Origin: Fictibacillus gelatini DSM 15865 | GTDB taxonomy: Bacteria > Bacillota > Bacilli > Bacillales > Fictibacillaceae | Assembly (NCBI RefSeq): GCF_000430745.1 | Contig: NZ_KE387232.1 | Location: 49,395 to 113,394, forward strand | Direction of reading: 5' to 3' | DNA length: 64,000 nt | Shown here: one piece after another, positions 7,871 through 17,200 of the stretch | Layout of the letters: each line of letters starts with the position of its first letter | Numbering within the stretch: position 1 is the first letter of the stretch | The notes under the pieces: generated by a model | What the model was told of the DNA's origin: nothing | The model's input: only the letters and a program-made list of their open reading frames with translations | Database searches by the model: none | Position numbers and translations under genes: made by a program

Positions 7871-8955
7871 TAATGCTTATTCTTTTCAAGTCCGTATGTA
7901 ATCGTTGTGATGATTTTTTCATATAAGTTCAGAATCGGCTTGTAGCGGTGGCTTACTAAGCCGATGAATTCCGCAATAATTTCTACCATTAAAATGAGAG
8001 CGATAACGATCGTGATGGAGCCCCATAATGATGTGGCCTGAAACAACACTGCCGCCGCACTGAAAATAATGCTTAATGCATAAATCATGAGCACCGTTGC
8101 TTGATGAGAAAACCCCATTTTTAATAAACGATGATGCAAATGGCCTTTATCAGGTGCTGCGATCGGCTTACGATTCGCGATTCTCCTTACGATTGCATAG
8201 AGCGTATCAAATACCGGAACCCCGAGGATGATGATCGGTACAACAAAGCTAAATAATGTGACGCTTTTATAAAGTCCAAGGAGCGAAATAATCGAGATGG
8301 AGTAACCTAAAAAAAGTGATCCGGCATCCCCCATGAAAATTTTCGCCGGGTGAAAGTTATATACTAAAAATCCAAGTGTAGAGCCGATTAAAATAACCGA
8401 CATGGCGACGATCAGCATATGCCCGTGCGTACCAGCAATAAAGGCGATTGTGCTTGTAATAATGACGGAAACACCTGCCGCAAGCCCATCTAGCCCGTCA
8501 ATTAAGTTAATGATGTTTGTAATCGTAATAATCCAAACAATAGTTGCAATAAAATCAAGGCTGCCTAATTGAAATTGCCCGATAAGCGGAATCGTTATAA
8601 GATCAACGTTTAAACCGGTACTGGCAACAATCACCGCTGCACAAAATTGGCCAAGTAACTTTGCTTTTGCGCTTAACGTATATTTATCATCGAGAACGCC
8701 GATGATCAGTATGAGGACGGCACCGATTATGATGCCCGTTAACTGTATATGATAGAGGCCGGACAAAAAGTAACCGACAAGAACGCCTGCAAAAATGCCG
8801 ATCCCCCCCCATCTTGGCATTACTTTATCGTGTACTTTTCGATGGTTCGGTTTGTCGGTTGCGTTAAGAAGACGGGCGATTCGGATAATAAATGGCGTTA
8901 CAAGAATGACCGTGAGAAATGAGGCTATTGTCGCCACCAATAATCGAGTGTCCAT
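7870..8955 (-). CDS. tagO: Undecaprenyl-phosphate GlcNAc-1-phosphate transferase TagO
   Basis: 361 residues with about ten to eleven membrane helices, a member of the MraY/WecA/TagO family. Recognisable sites are KVMPRWGGIGIF (about 45-56), DDKYTLSAKAKLLGQ, the catalytic NIINLIDGLDGLA near residue 150 and MGDAGSLFLGY near 210, and the cytoplasmic HHRLLKMG loop that binds the UDP-sugar. It transfers GlcNAc-1-P from UDP-GlcNAc to undecaprenyl phosphate, the first step of wall teichoic acid and related polymers. It is monocistronic here, separated from the Wzy/Wzz genes by about 115 bp that hold an inverted repeat (TTAAGTTG/CAACTTAA, 8984-9020). Confidence 0.95.
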   Translation of the reverse strand: MDTRLLVATIASFLTVILVTPFIIRIARLLNATDKPNHRKVHDKVMPRWGGIGIFAGVLVGYFLSGLYHIQLTGIIIGAVLILIIGVLDDKYTLSAKAKLLGQFCAAVIVASTGLNVDLITIPLIGQFQLGSLDFIATIVWIITITNIINLIDGLDGLAAGVSVIITSTIAFIAGTHGHMLIVAMSVILIGSTLGFLVYNFHPAKIFMGDAGSLFLGYSISIISLLGLYKSVTLFSFVVPIIILGVPVFDTLYAIVRRIANRKPIAAPDKGHLHHRLLKMGFSHQATVLMIYALSIIFSAAAVLFQATSLWGSITIVIALILMVEIIAEFIGLVSHRYKPILNLYEKIITTITYGLEKNKH

Positions 8956-9070
8956 TGTTCGTTCTCCTTCACCAATGTCACTCTTAAGTTGCCCAATTTA
9001 ACCAAAGTCATTCAACTTAACTTTGTTTGCAGGACTTGAGAATTCAGCTGTTCCACGAAAGGTGGAGAAA

Positions 9071-9730
9071 TCATCTCCTGAATACTTCCGGTAGCAATAA
9101 AAAACTCCCGCTGATCATCAGACCGACAAGCAATCCAAGAATGGCGCGTTGTTTTGGATTGTCATCGATGTTTGTCATTGTGACTGGAGTAATGACCTCT
9201 ATTCCTTTGACCTTTAACCGTTTTTCTTCGAGATCAAAAAGAAATTTCTGCTGCATGACCTTCCCTTCATCTGTTGCGCGCACTGCTTTTAATGCATCTA
9301 TTTTCTGATCGATTAAAGTTGTCCATCGCTTTTTCTCTTCATCGCTTTCTTTCAGCGCCTGGGCAACGATTGCCCTTAGCTCATCTTCCGCATTTTCGCT
9401 TCCTTTTAAACTTAAATTAACGGTTTTCAGCCCTTCTGGTACGGCTTGAAACCGGGACTGAATGGCAGCGGCCGGTTCTTTGAGTTTTTTTACGCGCGCT
9501 AAAAACGGTTCACTCATCATGTAATCTTTCATTTTCTCAGGGGATGAGAGTGTCGATTCTTCGAAATTAGCGAGACTAATTTTCGCTTTTGCTTCATAAA
9601 GAGGCTTCGACTGAAGCGCCATCCAATAGGCGATGCCACATGTTAAAACAGGGATCAGAATATAAACCGGCATATATTTTTTTAATCGAGAAAGGGTTCG
9701 TTTCATCATCTCACTCAAATGCTTGTCCAT
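9071..9730 (-). CDS. Wzz-type polysaccharide chain-length/co-polymerase membrane protein
   Basis: 219 residues with an N-terminal helix (about 19-38) and a C-terminal helix (about 195-213) enclosing an extracytoplasmic, helix-rich domain. The PLYEAKAKISLANFEES segment after the first helix is the Wzz signature. Such proteins set chain length in Wzy-dependent polymerisation. No cytoplasmic tyrosine kinase domain is fused and no BY-kinase gene is adjacent. The start at 9730 follows GAGGAG and overlaps the end of the polymerase gene by 20 bases. Confidence 0.8.
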   Translation of the reverse strand: MDKHLSEMMKRTLSRLKKYMPVYILIPVLTCGIAYWMALQSKPLYEAKAKISLANFEESTLSSPEKMKDYMMSEPFLARVKKLKEPAAAIQSRFQAVPEGLKTVNLSLKGSENAEDELRAIVAQALKESDEEKKRWTTLIDQKIDALKAVRATDEGKVMQQKFLFDLEEKRLKVKGIEVITPVTMTNIDDNPKQRAILGLLVGLMISGSFLLLPEVFRR

Positions 9731-11102
9731 GATTGACTCCTCTATTTGATCTTATGAGTTCGTTTGAAAGATCTTTTTTCCGCTGAAAATGAATGAACGC
9801 AAAGGAAAAGGCAAATAAAAGCCATAAATAATTGAGCGAAATTTGCGAGCTCGGGCTGATGCATGAGAAGGAAAAAGCGATCATCCCGCCGATTAAACCT
9901 TCGCACACCATTTTTTCATATCGTAACGTTCGCTGAAATAGTTTGCAAAGCTGGACGATTGTCCAAATATAGATAAGCAAATAGCCGACAAACACAAACA
10001 TTCCATAATTCACAAGAATCTCCACCCACCAGTTATGGACATTTATAATCCCCCCTGTCGGATAGTGGGAAAAATGGGCTAAATAAAATTCCGCATTTCC
10101 TGATCCAATCCCAAATCCGAAGCTTTTTTCAAAGAAAAGGAGGCTATTTTTGATGAGATTCGTACGAATATCTACAGATGTATTTCCCGCTGTGTTTAAG
10201 CTGTGTAAGCCTTGTTCAAAACGGGAGAAAAACTCCAGGGCTTTTTCCCGAAACAGAATTAGCGCGCCTGTTCCCGCAATAATGAGCCTTTTTTTTACCA
10301 GTCTGTCCGTTAAAAAGAGGAACCAAACCAGAACGCCTAAGCCAATAGCGATATCATTGGCCCTCGATGACGTTAAGAGCAGCACATAAAGAGATAAAAC
10401 AAGCACGATGAAGCCGATCCCTTTTAGGAAAAAGGAAGGGATTCGATGAATGAACGCCAGAAGGAAAAAGAAGCTGACGGCGATAAAGCTGGCATAATCG
10501 TTTTCATTGACAAAAACGGCAGTGGGAATGCCCTGCTGGTACAATGGCGCAACGTTAATTCTTGAAATCGGCAAATGGTGCCTGGTGAAATGGTTCCATA
10601 AGCCGATCAATATAAGAAACGTGAACATGAGAATCCAAATGTAAAAAATGTGAAGAAAATGCTTTCGTTCGTTCAGTAAAAAGACGGCAAAAAAAATAAG
10701 CGATACACCAATGGCAAGGAAAATAAAGTCGAGCAGCCCAACTTTCAATGAACGAACCCAGGCGAGCGAGGCACACGCATAGAAAAGCCAGAAAAGATGA
10801 AATAACAAAACAGGTTTTATTCTGTTATTTTCCCAATCAAGAAAGGTCTTTTCTTTTATAAAATAAAGAGCGAATACGAAAACCATCACAATATACAGCA
10901 TCCGATAGGGAAATAAGCTGACCGGGCCGATTTTGACGTTGAAAATGGCCGCTCCGAAAAACGAGCTGATGATGAGTAAATAAAGGACGATGACCGGAAA
11001 AGATAAAGGAAAGATCCACGGTTTGAACACGACTAAAAAGAGAACTGCGATAAAATAAAGGACAAATAGGGCGCTCGCTATTTTTACAGAGATAAAGGCC
11101 AT
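9711..11102 (-). CDS. O-antigen ligase/Wzy-type polysaccharide polymerase
   Basis: 463 residues, about eleven to twelve membrane helices, with a large extracellular loop before NVHNWWVEILVNYG, typical of the O-antigen ligase/Wzy superfamily (Wzy_C). It probably polymerises lipid-linked repeat units outside the membrane. The frame is open much further upstream, but that extension only translates the 21-nt tandem repeats; ATG 11102 follows GGGAGG with good spacing. It lies between the aminotransferase fusion and the Wzz-like gene. Confidence 0.85.
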   Translation of the reverse strand: MAFISVKIASALFVLYFIAVLFLVVFKPWIFPLSFPVIVLYLLIISSFFGAAIFNVKIGPVSLFPYRMLYIVMVFVFALYFIKEKTFLDWENNRIKPVLLFHLFWLFYACASLAWVRSLKVGLLDFIFLAIGVSLIFFAVFLLNERKHFLHIFYIWILMFTFLILIGLWNHFTRHHLPISRINVAPLYQQGIPTAVFVNENDYASFIAVSFFFLLAFIHRIPSFFLKGIGFIVLVLSLYVLLLTSSRANDIAIGLGVLVWFLFLTDRLVKKRLIIAGTGALILFREKALEFFSRFEQGLHSLNTAGNTSVDIRTNLIKNSLLFFEKSFGFGIGSGNAEFYLAHFSHYPTGGIINVHNWWVEILVNYGMFVFVGYLLIYIWTIVQLCKLFQRTLRYEKMVCEGLIGGMIAFSFSCISPSSQISLNYLWLLFAFSFAFIHFQRKKDLSNELIRSNRGVNHGQAFE

Positions 11103-11107
11103 AGATC

Positions 11108-11246
11108 TTCCCTCCTTTACGTTTGGACAATAAAATGTGCGTTTTGGAAAATAAAAAGTGACTTTAATGAAATAAATTTTGACTTTTGGAAAATAAAATC
11201 TTACTTTCGGAAAATAAAATGCGTTTTTTGGAAAATAAGCTTCACA
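11108..11246. repeat. 21-nt tandem repeat array 1
   Basis: Six units share the core TTTTGGAAAATAAAA. The ATAA of successive units starts at 11130, 11151, 11172, 11193, 11214 and 11235, an exact 21-nt period. Flanks between cores vary. It lies directly upstream of the polymerase start. Because 21 is a multiple of three, an artificial N-terminal extension with a YFPK heptad reads through it. Confidence 0.85.
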
Positions 11247-11342
11247 TTCCAAGCATCTTGGACATAAAATTTCAAATTTCTACGGTAAAGAGAGCCGATC
11301 GGCCAAAAAATCGCGGATTTTTATCAAAATTAGCAAATCTTT

Positions 11343-13319
11343 TTATTGACGTTCCAGCCTTTGTTCTTCTGGCACATCTTTTAATTTTTTCGCCGGAACG
11401 CCCGCGACAATTTCGTATGACAGGACATCCTTCGTCACTACGCTTCCTGCGGCGACCGCTCCTTCTTCCTGGATCACTTTGCCGGGTAAAATTGTACTAT
11501 TCGCGCCAATTCTTCCGCCGTCTTTCACCGTCACCCCGAGAAAGTGGCTAAATCGTTCATTTGACCGCGCCATAAAGTTGTCGTTGGTTGTGACGACAGC
11601 CGGTGCGATGAACACTTCATCGCCAAGATTGGAGTAAGCGGTAATGTAGCTATTTGTTTCGAGTTTGCAGTTCTTACCGATGACGCAGTCATTTTCAACC
11701 GCAACTCCGCGGCCGACAATCGTTTTTTCTCCAATTGTCACGCGTTCACGGATCGTTGCAAGGTCGGCAATATACACGTCATCGGATATTGCGGCGCCTG
11801 CATACAGGATCGAAGACGTGCCGACGGTAACCCTAGCACCGATAGCTGTCGACGGCAGGCTATTATCATTTTTCAATGTTGAGTTGGCGGCTCGCACCGG
11901 TTGTTTTCCGATCACTGCACCGTCCTGGATAACAGATCCGTCGCCGATCACCGTCCCATCATAAATGACGACATGATTGCCGATGTTGACATCGCGGCCA
12001 ATCTCAACCCGTTCGCCGATCGTTACATGCTGGCCGATGACGACATTGTCTTTTAACCTGACATGTTTTCCGATGCTTGAATAATGCCCGATTTCCAAAT
12101 GGTTGCCTGTTATGGCTCCTTTTTCGATGATGACGTATTGCCCGCGCTTGATCGTCTTTTTTGGGATTTTAAAGCGTGATGTGATCGGAATTGCGGTCAA
12201 CATTTTTTCCTTCTTATAAAATTCGACCATTTTCGAGATGACATATTCTTGCTGCTCGATGCGCAATTCCGGATACATCGGGAGTGACAGCACTTCCTCG
12301 GCCGCTTTTTCTGTTTCAGGGAAATCCCCTTCTTTATAGCCTAAACTGCTGAAAACGGGCTGAAGATGGAGCGGTTTAGGGTAGTACACCATCGTGCCAA
12401 TTCCGTTTTCTTGTAAAAATTGCTGCAGTTCGGCCCGGCGGCTTACACGAACAGTATATTGGTGAAAGACGTGGTCATTTTCGTCTGCAACAAAAGGAGG
12501 AGTGACAAATTCCCTCATCTTTTCATCGATTAAGCTCGTATAGATCGCCGCATGCTTTTGCCGGGCTTCATTCCATTGTTGCAAAAAGGGAAGTTTAACG
12601 TGCAAGATCCCGGCCTGTAGCTCGTCTAATCGGCTATTGCAGCCTAACTCATGATGATAATATTTCGGCTTGCTTCCGTGAACGCGTAACATACGGAGTT
12701 TTTCAGCGATGTTTTCATCGTTTGTGATGACCATTCCGCCATCGCCATAGGCGCCGAGGTTTTTTGATGGGAAAAAGCTAAACGTTGCGGCAAGGCTTCG
12801 TTGTCCGGCATGCTCTCCGTTTTGCTTTGCGCCAATTGACTGTGCTGCGTCTTCAATGACGGCAATGTGATTGTTTTTAGCGATTTGACTGATCGCTTCC
12901 ATATCGGCCATCTGCCCGTACAAATGAACAGGAATAATCGCTCTCGTTTTTTCTGTTATCGCCGCTTTTATTTTTTCCGGGTCGATGGTATATGTACGAG
13001 GGTCAATATCGGCGAAGACAGGCGTCGCTCCAATTCTCGCCACAGCGCCGGCCGTTGCAAAAAATGTGAACGAAGGAACGATCACTTCATCTCCTTCTTT
13101 TATCCCGCACGCAAGAAGCGCCAGCTGAATCGCGTCGCTTCCATTTCCGACGCCAATTCCATAACGTGCCTGGGACAATTTTGCAATCTCTTCTTCAAGA
13201 TTTCTTACATGCTCGCCTAGAATGAAATGTGATCCTGACATGATTTCATCCAGTTTGGCTAATATGTCTTCCTTCAGCGTTCTGTATTGTTCCGTAAGAT
13301 CGAGCAAAGGTACATTCAT
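11343..13319 (-). CDS. Bifunctional sugar aminotransferase (DegT/WbpE-like) and hexapeptide acetyltransferase (WbpD-like)
   Basis: 658 residues in two enzymes. Residues 1-365 are a DegT/DnrJ/EryC1 PLP aminotransferase with GNGSDAIQLAL, EDAAQSIGA and K186 in FFPSKNLGAYGDGG as the Schiff-base lysine. Residues about 385-640 are a left-handed beta helix with many hexapeptide repeats (IGxxVxIG), ending AGSVVTKDV ... VAGVPAKKL as in WbpD N-acetyltransferases. Together they would aminate the 3-keto group and N-acetylate the product to give UDP-2,3-diacetamido-2,3-dideoxy-glucuronic acid. In Pseudomonas these are separate proteins. The upstream dehydrogenase and Gfo/Idh oxidoreductase supply the earlier steps. 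Confidence 0.85.
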   Translation of the reverse strand: MNVPLLDLTEQYRTLKEDILAKLDEIMSGSHFILGEHVRNLEEEIAKLSQARYGIGVGNGSDAIQLALLACGIKEGDEVIVPSFTFFATAGAVARIGATPVFADIDPRTYTIDPEKIKAAITEKTRAIIPVHLYGQMADMEAISQIAKNNHIAVIEDAAQSIGAKQNGEHAGQRSLAATFSFFPSKNLGAYGDGGMVITNDENIAEKLRMLRVHGSKPKYYHHELGCNSRLDELQAGILHVKLPFLQQWNEARQKHAAIYTSLIDEKMREFVTPPFVADENDHVFHQYTVRVSRRAELQQFLQENGIGTMVYYPKPLHLQPVFSSLGYKEGDFPETEKAAEEVLSLPMYPELRIEQQEYVISKMVEFYKKEKMLTAIPITSRFKIPKKTIKRGQYVIIEKGAITGNHLEIGHYSSIGKHVRLKDNVVIGQHVTIGERVEIGRDVNIGNHVVIYDGTVIGDGSVIQDGAVIGKQPVRAANSTLKNDNSLPSTAIGARVTVGTSSILYAGAAISDDVYIADLATIRERVTIGEKTIVGRGVAVENDCVIGKNCKLETNSYITAYSNLGDEVFIAPAVVTTNDNFMARSNERFSHFLGVTVKDGGRIGANSTILPGKVIQEEGAVAAGSVVTKDVLSYEIVAGVPAKKLKDVPEEQRLERQ

Positions 13320-13323
13320 TGGT

Positions 13324-14556
13324 TTACCCCTCTTTCAAATGATCATTTAAAGAACAAATCGTCAGAAACCTTTCAGCCAACTTTTTCATATCATGATGAT
13401 CCGTTACGTAGCGAAAGCTGTTAGATGCGATTTTCAATTTTTCATCGTTCGATAGTTGGAGCAATTTTTTCAATCCTTCGGCAAAGGCCCGCTCATCTTC
13501 TGGAACGACCGTAAGCCCCGCGCCAGCGTTTTCAACTATGTTGTTCGCGACATTTCCGGCAAATAAAATCGGCTTTCCGATCAGCAAATAGTCGTTCAGC
13601 TTATTTAAACTAATGCCGTATTTGTAAAGCGGCGTATTGAGCATTGACACTATCAGTACATCGGCGAGGTTAAGTGTTGCCATTACTTCATGTTTCGGAA
13701 TGCCGCCAAAAAAATAAACATTTGGCACGTTTTCTGCTAGTCTCATCAAATTGGGCTTATCAGGGCCGTCCCCTATGAAAACATAGGCGACTTCTTCCGG
13801 GTCCGTCCATTTTGCGCTATTGACGGCCGTTTCGAGAGAGTTAGCGATGCCGTGCGCCCCGACATACATGGCGATTTTTCCATGCTTTCGTTTAATTTCA
13901 TCCAGCTCCTCACGAAGAGAAGGTTCGCGATGTTTTTCAAGGATACGTTCCAATTTTATTCCGTTCGGGACGAAATGAATGATGTTTTTGTCGACGCCAA
14001 ACTGGCTGATATATTCGATAGCGCCCGGAAGCGTTACGATGATCCGTTCCGCCCGTTTGTAAACAAATTTTTCAATTGCGCCAAACATGAGGACAGCGGG
14101 ATGCCTTTTGGACATAGAGCCTAAATCGACGAGGGTTCGCGGCCAAAGGTCCCGAATTTCGACAACGTAAACTGCCTTTTTCCATTTGCTTAAAAAGTAG
14201 GCGGCCAAACAGGCAAATAAATGGACGGAAGAGCCTACGATGACATCTGGCGTCTCTTTCACCTTCATTCCTCTATAAAGCGCCATGAAAAAATAGCTGA
14301 TCATATTGAGGACACGCTTGATTCCATTCCCTTTATAAGGGAGCGTCCACATCCACTCAAATTGAACGCCGTTCACATTCTCGCTGTAATTTTTCTTCTC
14401 TTCGTTCCGCCATTTAAATTGATAGGCTAAAAAACTGCTGGCAAAAATGCGGATTTGGTGGCCTTTCTTTACTAGTTCGTGTGCCAGATCGTAATGTCTT
14501 GTAATACCTGTATCTGTTGGTTTTAATGCGACGTGATTTAAGATCCATATTTTCAA
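13324..14556 (-). CDS. Family 4 glycosyltransferase (WbuB-like)
   Basis: 410 residues with GT-B fold. The N-terminal acceptor domain begins KIWILNHVALKPTDTGITRHYDLAHEL; the C-terminal half has AMYVGAHGIANSLE, the UDP-sugar-binding YVFIGDGPDKPNLM, and NKLNDYLLIGKPIL in the E-x7-E region. It should add one sugar to the lipid-linked repeat unit on the cytoplasmic face. The specificity cannot be read from the sequence. It starts with TTG at 14556 and ends four bases before the aminotransferase gene, so the two are cotranscribed. Confidence 0.85.
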   Translation of the reverse strand: MKIWILNHVALKPTDTGITRHYDLAHELVKKGHQIRIFASSFLAYQFKWRNEEKKNYSENVNGVQFEWMWTLPYKGNGIKRVLNMISYFFMALYRGMKVKETPDVIVGSSVHLFACLAAYFLSKWKKAVYVVEIRDLWPRTLVDLGSMSKRHPAVLMFGAIEKFVYKRAERIIVTLPGAIEYISQFGVDKNIIHFVPNGIKLERILEKHREPSLREELDEIKRKHGKIAMYVGAHGIANSLETAVNSAKWTDPEEVAYVFIGDGPDKPNLMRLAENVPNVYFFGGIPKHEVMATLNLADVLIVSMLNTPLYKYGISLNKLNDYLLIGKPILFAGNVANNIVENAGAGLTVVPEDERAFAEGLKKLLQLSNDEKLKIASNSFRYVTDHHDMKKLAERFLTICSLNDHLKEG

Positions 14557-14583
14557 TGCCTTAATTCACTCCAATGCTGCGAC

Positions 14584-15729
14584 TCATAATGGATATGGCT
14601 CTAACGTAGCATCCTCCACCTTTTCAAGTGACTGATACATTTGAATGAGCCGTTCGCTTTCTCTTTCCCAATTGAAGTTCTCGATAACCGCCCTTCTGCC
14701 GTTTTCGCCCATTTTCCTTGCCTCGATCGGGTGCTCGATCATCCATTTCATCGCGTCTCGAATTTCAGACGGGTCAAGCGGATCGACGCAAATGCCGCAT
14801 TGGTTATCTTCAACGAACTCTCGCCAGAGTGGAAAATGGGAAGCAATGGCCGGAATGCCTGCTGACATATATTCAAATAATTTAATCGGGTAGGACACCT
14901 TGTAGCGCGGCTCGGGATGAAGCAAGACAAGGCCCGCAACCGCCTTTGAAAGCTCCGTTTTGATCTCGTTCCGGCCGAGCCATCCTTTATGATCGATATG
15001 CCGCCAGCCTGATGCGTTTTTCAATTCTTCCTTTAATCCTTTCGGTGAAAAATGGCCGGCCAACGTTAACGTTCCTTTATGCGTTTCATTGAGAAGTTCA
15101 ATCGCCTTTGCCATCTCCCGCACTCCCCTTAACGCGGTAATTCCGCCAATATAGAGAAAGTTCGCTTCTTTTTCCCCGTGATTCTCGCTTTCTCCTGAAA
15201 GCTCATTTACTATTGGGAAATTATGAACCGTGAATGTATTTGGATTGTACATTTTAAAACGATTGGCGATCGTCGGCGTTGCGGCGATTACGGAGTCGAA
15301 GCGCTTTGAGGCAAATTTCTCCGCATGGCGGGCGCCTACGGAAACGATTTTTCGCATCCCAATAGGAATCCACTTTTTCGAAAGAACTTGTTCAGGAACA
15401 TCCTCATGTACGTCATAAATCACTTTTTTCCCATTCTTTTTAAGGAGAAGCGCGATTCCGATCAATTCAGGGTCATGAAAATGATAGACATCGGCATCCA
15501 CTTTTAAACTTTCTTTATACACTTTCCATGTCGTGCCAATCATCCGGGTGAATCGGCTTTTCGAGCGGGACTCGACTCCAATGACATGAATGCCGTTATG
15601 AATATGGCTATCGGCATTAGCGGCTACAAGGAAAACTTCGTGGCCTGCCTGGCGAAGGGATTGGCATTCTTTCACAAAAATTCGTATATCATCTGCTGGA
15701 TGGACCGACGTTAAATGACAGACTTTCAC
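14584..15729 (-). CDS. Family 4 glycosyltransferase
   Basis: 381 residues. The N-terminus KVCHLTSVHPADDIRIFVKECQSL is typical of a GT4 subgroup in capsule clusters; the C-terminal donor domain has LYIGGITALRGVREM and the KLFEYMSAGIPAIAS motif with the conserved glutamate. GTG 15729 is chosen because AAAGAGGT lies six bases upstream. A longer open frame exists but it only translates 21-nt tandem repeats. It is one of three GT4 enzymes in the cluster, probably adding a sugar to the repeat unit in the cytoplasm. Confidence 0.85.
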   Translation of the reverse strand: MKVCHLTSVHPADDIRIFVKECQSLRQAGHEVFLVAANADSHIHNGIHVIGVESRSKSRFTRMIGTTWKVYKESLKVDADVYHFHDPELIGIALLLKKNGKKVIYDVHEDVPEQVLSKKWIPIGMRKIVSVGARHAEKFASKRFDSVIAATPTIANRFKMYNPNTFTVHNFPIVNELSGESENHGEKEANFLYIGGITALRGVREMAKAIELLNETHKGTLTLAGHFSPKGLKEELKNASGWRHIDHKGWLGRNEIKTELSKAVAGLVLLHPEPRYKVSYPIKLFEYMSAGIPAIASHFPLWREFVEDNQCGICVDPLDPSEIRDAMKWMIEHPIEARKMGENGRRAVIENFNWERESERLIQMYQSLEKVEDATLEPYPL

Positions 15730-15751
15730 AAGATTACCTCTTTCCCGGACG

Positions 15752-15853
15752 ATTGATGAATTGATATTTCTTTTAAATGGATTGATAAGTCTTCGAAATT
15801 GATCGATATCTTCCACGAATAGCTGTATAGATCCTCGAAATTGATCGATAATC
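15752..15853. repeat. 21-nt tandem repeat array 2
   Basis: Units carry TTGATCGATATC-like cores. The GATA of successive units falls at 15763, 15784, 15805, 15826 (degenerate) and 15847, an exact 21-nt period. The array fills the gap between the dehydrogenase stop and the glycosyltransferase start. Its core is the same as in array 4, 48 kb away. Confidence 0.8.
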
Positions 15854-17185
15854 TTATAACAAATAGTAATGCTCGATTTTTGCCGCCCACTGTTTCAGCC
15901 CATTGCGCGTGTCAAAGAGGACCTTTGCATGTTCTGCAATCAGTTCGTAATTAAATGTGCTATGATCGGTCATTAAAATGACGAGATCCGCTTCATGGAG
16001 AAGCTCAGGCGTAACAGCGACTGTATCTATTATTTTGTCTTTAAAATGAAAAGATGATACATGCGGGTCGCACACTTTCCATTTTGCACCGGCCGCATCT
16101 AACTGCTCTAAAATAGGGATGGCCGGGGATTCGCGCATATCGTCAATGTCCTTTTTATATGCTGCCCCGAGTAAAACGATGGCCGATCCGTTGAGCGCTT
16201 TTTTATGCTCATTTAAAATTTTCGTGCACCTGCTAATGACGAAATCGGCCATGCTATTGTTAATTTCTCCTGCCGTTTCTATCAGTCGGGTATGATACTT
16301 ATACTCCCGCGCTTTCCAAGTTAAATAAAACGGGTCGATCGGAATGCAATGTCCGCCGAGTCCAGGACCAGGGTAAAATGGCATGAATCCGTACGGTTTC
16401 GTCGAAGCGGCTTCAATCACTTCCCAGACGTTTATGTTCATTTTATGGCATAAGATCGCCATTTCATTGGCCAGCCCGATATTGATGTTTCGAAACGTAT
16501 TTTCTAAAATTTTTTCCATTTCGGCGACGGCAGGGCTAGATACTTCATGGACGTCCCCTTCCAATACGGCGCGGTAAAGGGCGGCAGCAATTTTTGTACA
16601 GGCCGGGGTCACGCCGCCGACGACCTTAGGCGTATTTTTCGTATTATAAACTTTATTGCCCGGGTCGACCCGTTCAGGCGAATAGGCAATGTGCAAGTTG
16701 CGGCCGCAATCGAGCCCGCTTGATTCTAAAATCGGCTTTAACAGTTCTTCCGTCGTGCCCGGATATGTCGTGCTTTCTAATACAACGAGCATTCCTTCAT
16801 GCAAGTGTTCGGCTATCGCTTTTGCCGAATTTTCGACATACGATGTATCGGGCTGAAAATAGTTGTCGAGTGGAGTGGGGACGCAAATCATGACGGCATC
16901 GACTTCGCGGATGAATGAATAATCGGCGGTTGCCCGAAGCCTTTCTGATTTCGTCAAAACGGCAAGCTCTTCATCAACGACATCGCCGATATAATTTATT
17001 CCGTTGTTCACCATTTCTACACGGGCTTCCTGAACGTCGAAGCCAATCACCTTGTACCCGGCTTTCGCTTTTTCAACGGCTAGCGGAAGGCCGACATATC
17101 CTAAGCCAACCACCCCGATCGTCGCTTTCTTCGTTTCGATCTTCGCGTACAGTTCTTTGCTGACGCCATTTAATGTCGCTATCAT
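15854..17185 (-). CDS. UDP-N-acetylglucosamine 6-dehydrogenase (WbpA-like)
   Basis: 443 residues of the UDP-glucose/GDP-mannose dehydrogenase family. It has an N-terminal Rossmann motif GVVGLGYVGLPLA (24-36), the central dimerisation domain with CVPTPLD and AEMEKILENTFRNINIGLANE, and catalytic C280 in GPGLGGHCIPIDPFYL. The sequence is closer to WbpA/WecC type N-acetylhexosamine dehydrogenases than to UDP-glucose dehydrogenases. It oxidises C6 of a UDP-HexNAc to the uronic acid with two NAD+. It is 15 bp downstream of the Gfo/Idh gene and starts at an ATG behind GGGAGGGG. Confidence 0.85.
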   Translation of the reverse strand: MIATLNGVSKELYAKIETKKATIGVVGLGYVGLPLAVEKAKAGYKVIGFDVQEARVEMVNNGINYIGDVVDEELAVLTKSERLRATADYSFIREVDAVMICVPTPLDNYFQPDTSYVENSAKAIAEHLHEGMLVVLESTTYPGTTEELLKPILESSGLDCGRNLHIAYSPERVDPGNKVYNTKNTPKVVGGVTPACTKIAAALYRAVLEGDVHEVSSPAVAEMEKILENTFRNINIGLANEMAILCHKMNINVWEVIEAASTKPYGFMPFYPGPGLGGHCIPIDPFYLTWKAREYKYHTRLIETAGEINNSMADFVISRCTKILNEHKKALNGSAIVLLGAAYKKDIDDMRESPAIPILEQLDAAGAKWKVCDPHVSSFHFKDKIIDTVAVTPELLHEADLVILMTDHSTFNYELIAEHAKVLFDTRNGLKQWAAKIEHYYLL

Positions 17186-17200
17186 GTGTAAAACCCCTCC

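Noticed and set aside
9711..11252. Start of the polymerase gene at 11252 with a YFPK-repeat N-terminus
   Set aside because: The extra 50 codons translate the 21-nt array; ATG 11102 has a correctly spaced GGGAGG.
14584..15816. Glycosyltransferase start at 15816
   Set aside because: The extra N-terminal residues translate array 2; GTG 15729 has a proper Shine-Dalgarno and gives the usual GT4 N-terminus.
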